A DNA stretch of 56,369 nucleotides from assembly GCA_016764875.1 (NCBI GenBank), contig JAESQX010000026.1, positions 1 to 56,369 of the forward strand, given 5' to 3'. The notes below the pieces were generated by a model that worked only from the letters and a program-made list of their open reading frames with translations, was not told where the DNA came from and ran no database searches. Positions 56,221-56,369 of this stretch are shown one piece after another. The DNA is from Gammaproteobacteria bacterium. GTDB taxonomy: Bacteria; Pseudomonadota; Gammaproteobacteria; Pseudomonadales; Pseudohongiellaceae. Numbering within the stretch: the first letter of the stretch is position 1; every line of letters begins with the position of its first letter. The position numbers and the translations under genes are program-made.

Positions 56221-56369
56221 CACCCACAAAAACCGTAATCTACAGATTAATACTTCGGCGCGTTTTCAGCAATGGTTAGGCGGGATTGATAGAATCCGCA
56301 ATCGTGATTTTCAGCACTGGGTAGGTGTTTTTCGATTTCGACAACTACACTGTAATAATCGAAAATACC

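Overview
The window looks like chromosome of a marine-type gammaproteobacterium (taxonomy is inference). It holds about 41 supportable CDSs. I saw no rRNA, tRNA, CRISPR array, transposase or integrase. Main blocks: (1) a Tat-exported, PaoABC-like molybdenum hydroxylase cluster with a membrane cytochrome b and a catalytic subunit split at a GTGA junction; (2) an M1-M28-PDZ tri-domain exported metalloprotease; (3) MadLM-like malonate transporter genes beside a PQQ dehydrogenase carrying a lanthanide-type DxD motif and a diheme cytochrome c; (4) a LysR/azoreductase/pirin divergon; (5) a CoA-ester cluster (2 acyl-CoA dehydrogenases, CaiB-type CoA transferase, 2 hot-dog hydratases, CitE-like lyase) resembling itaconate/mesaconate/citramalyl-CoA catabolism; (6) phosphate transport genes and a P-type ATPase; (7) a DUF442-like phosphatase lipoprotein next to a YeeE-type transporter; (8) a cytochrome c fused to a PHM-like type II copper monooxygenase, followed by an exported protein of unknown function. 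Item 8 is my best candidate for a poorly described system, followed by items 5 and 3. All calls come from reading motifs in the translations. No database search was run.
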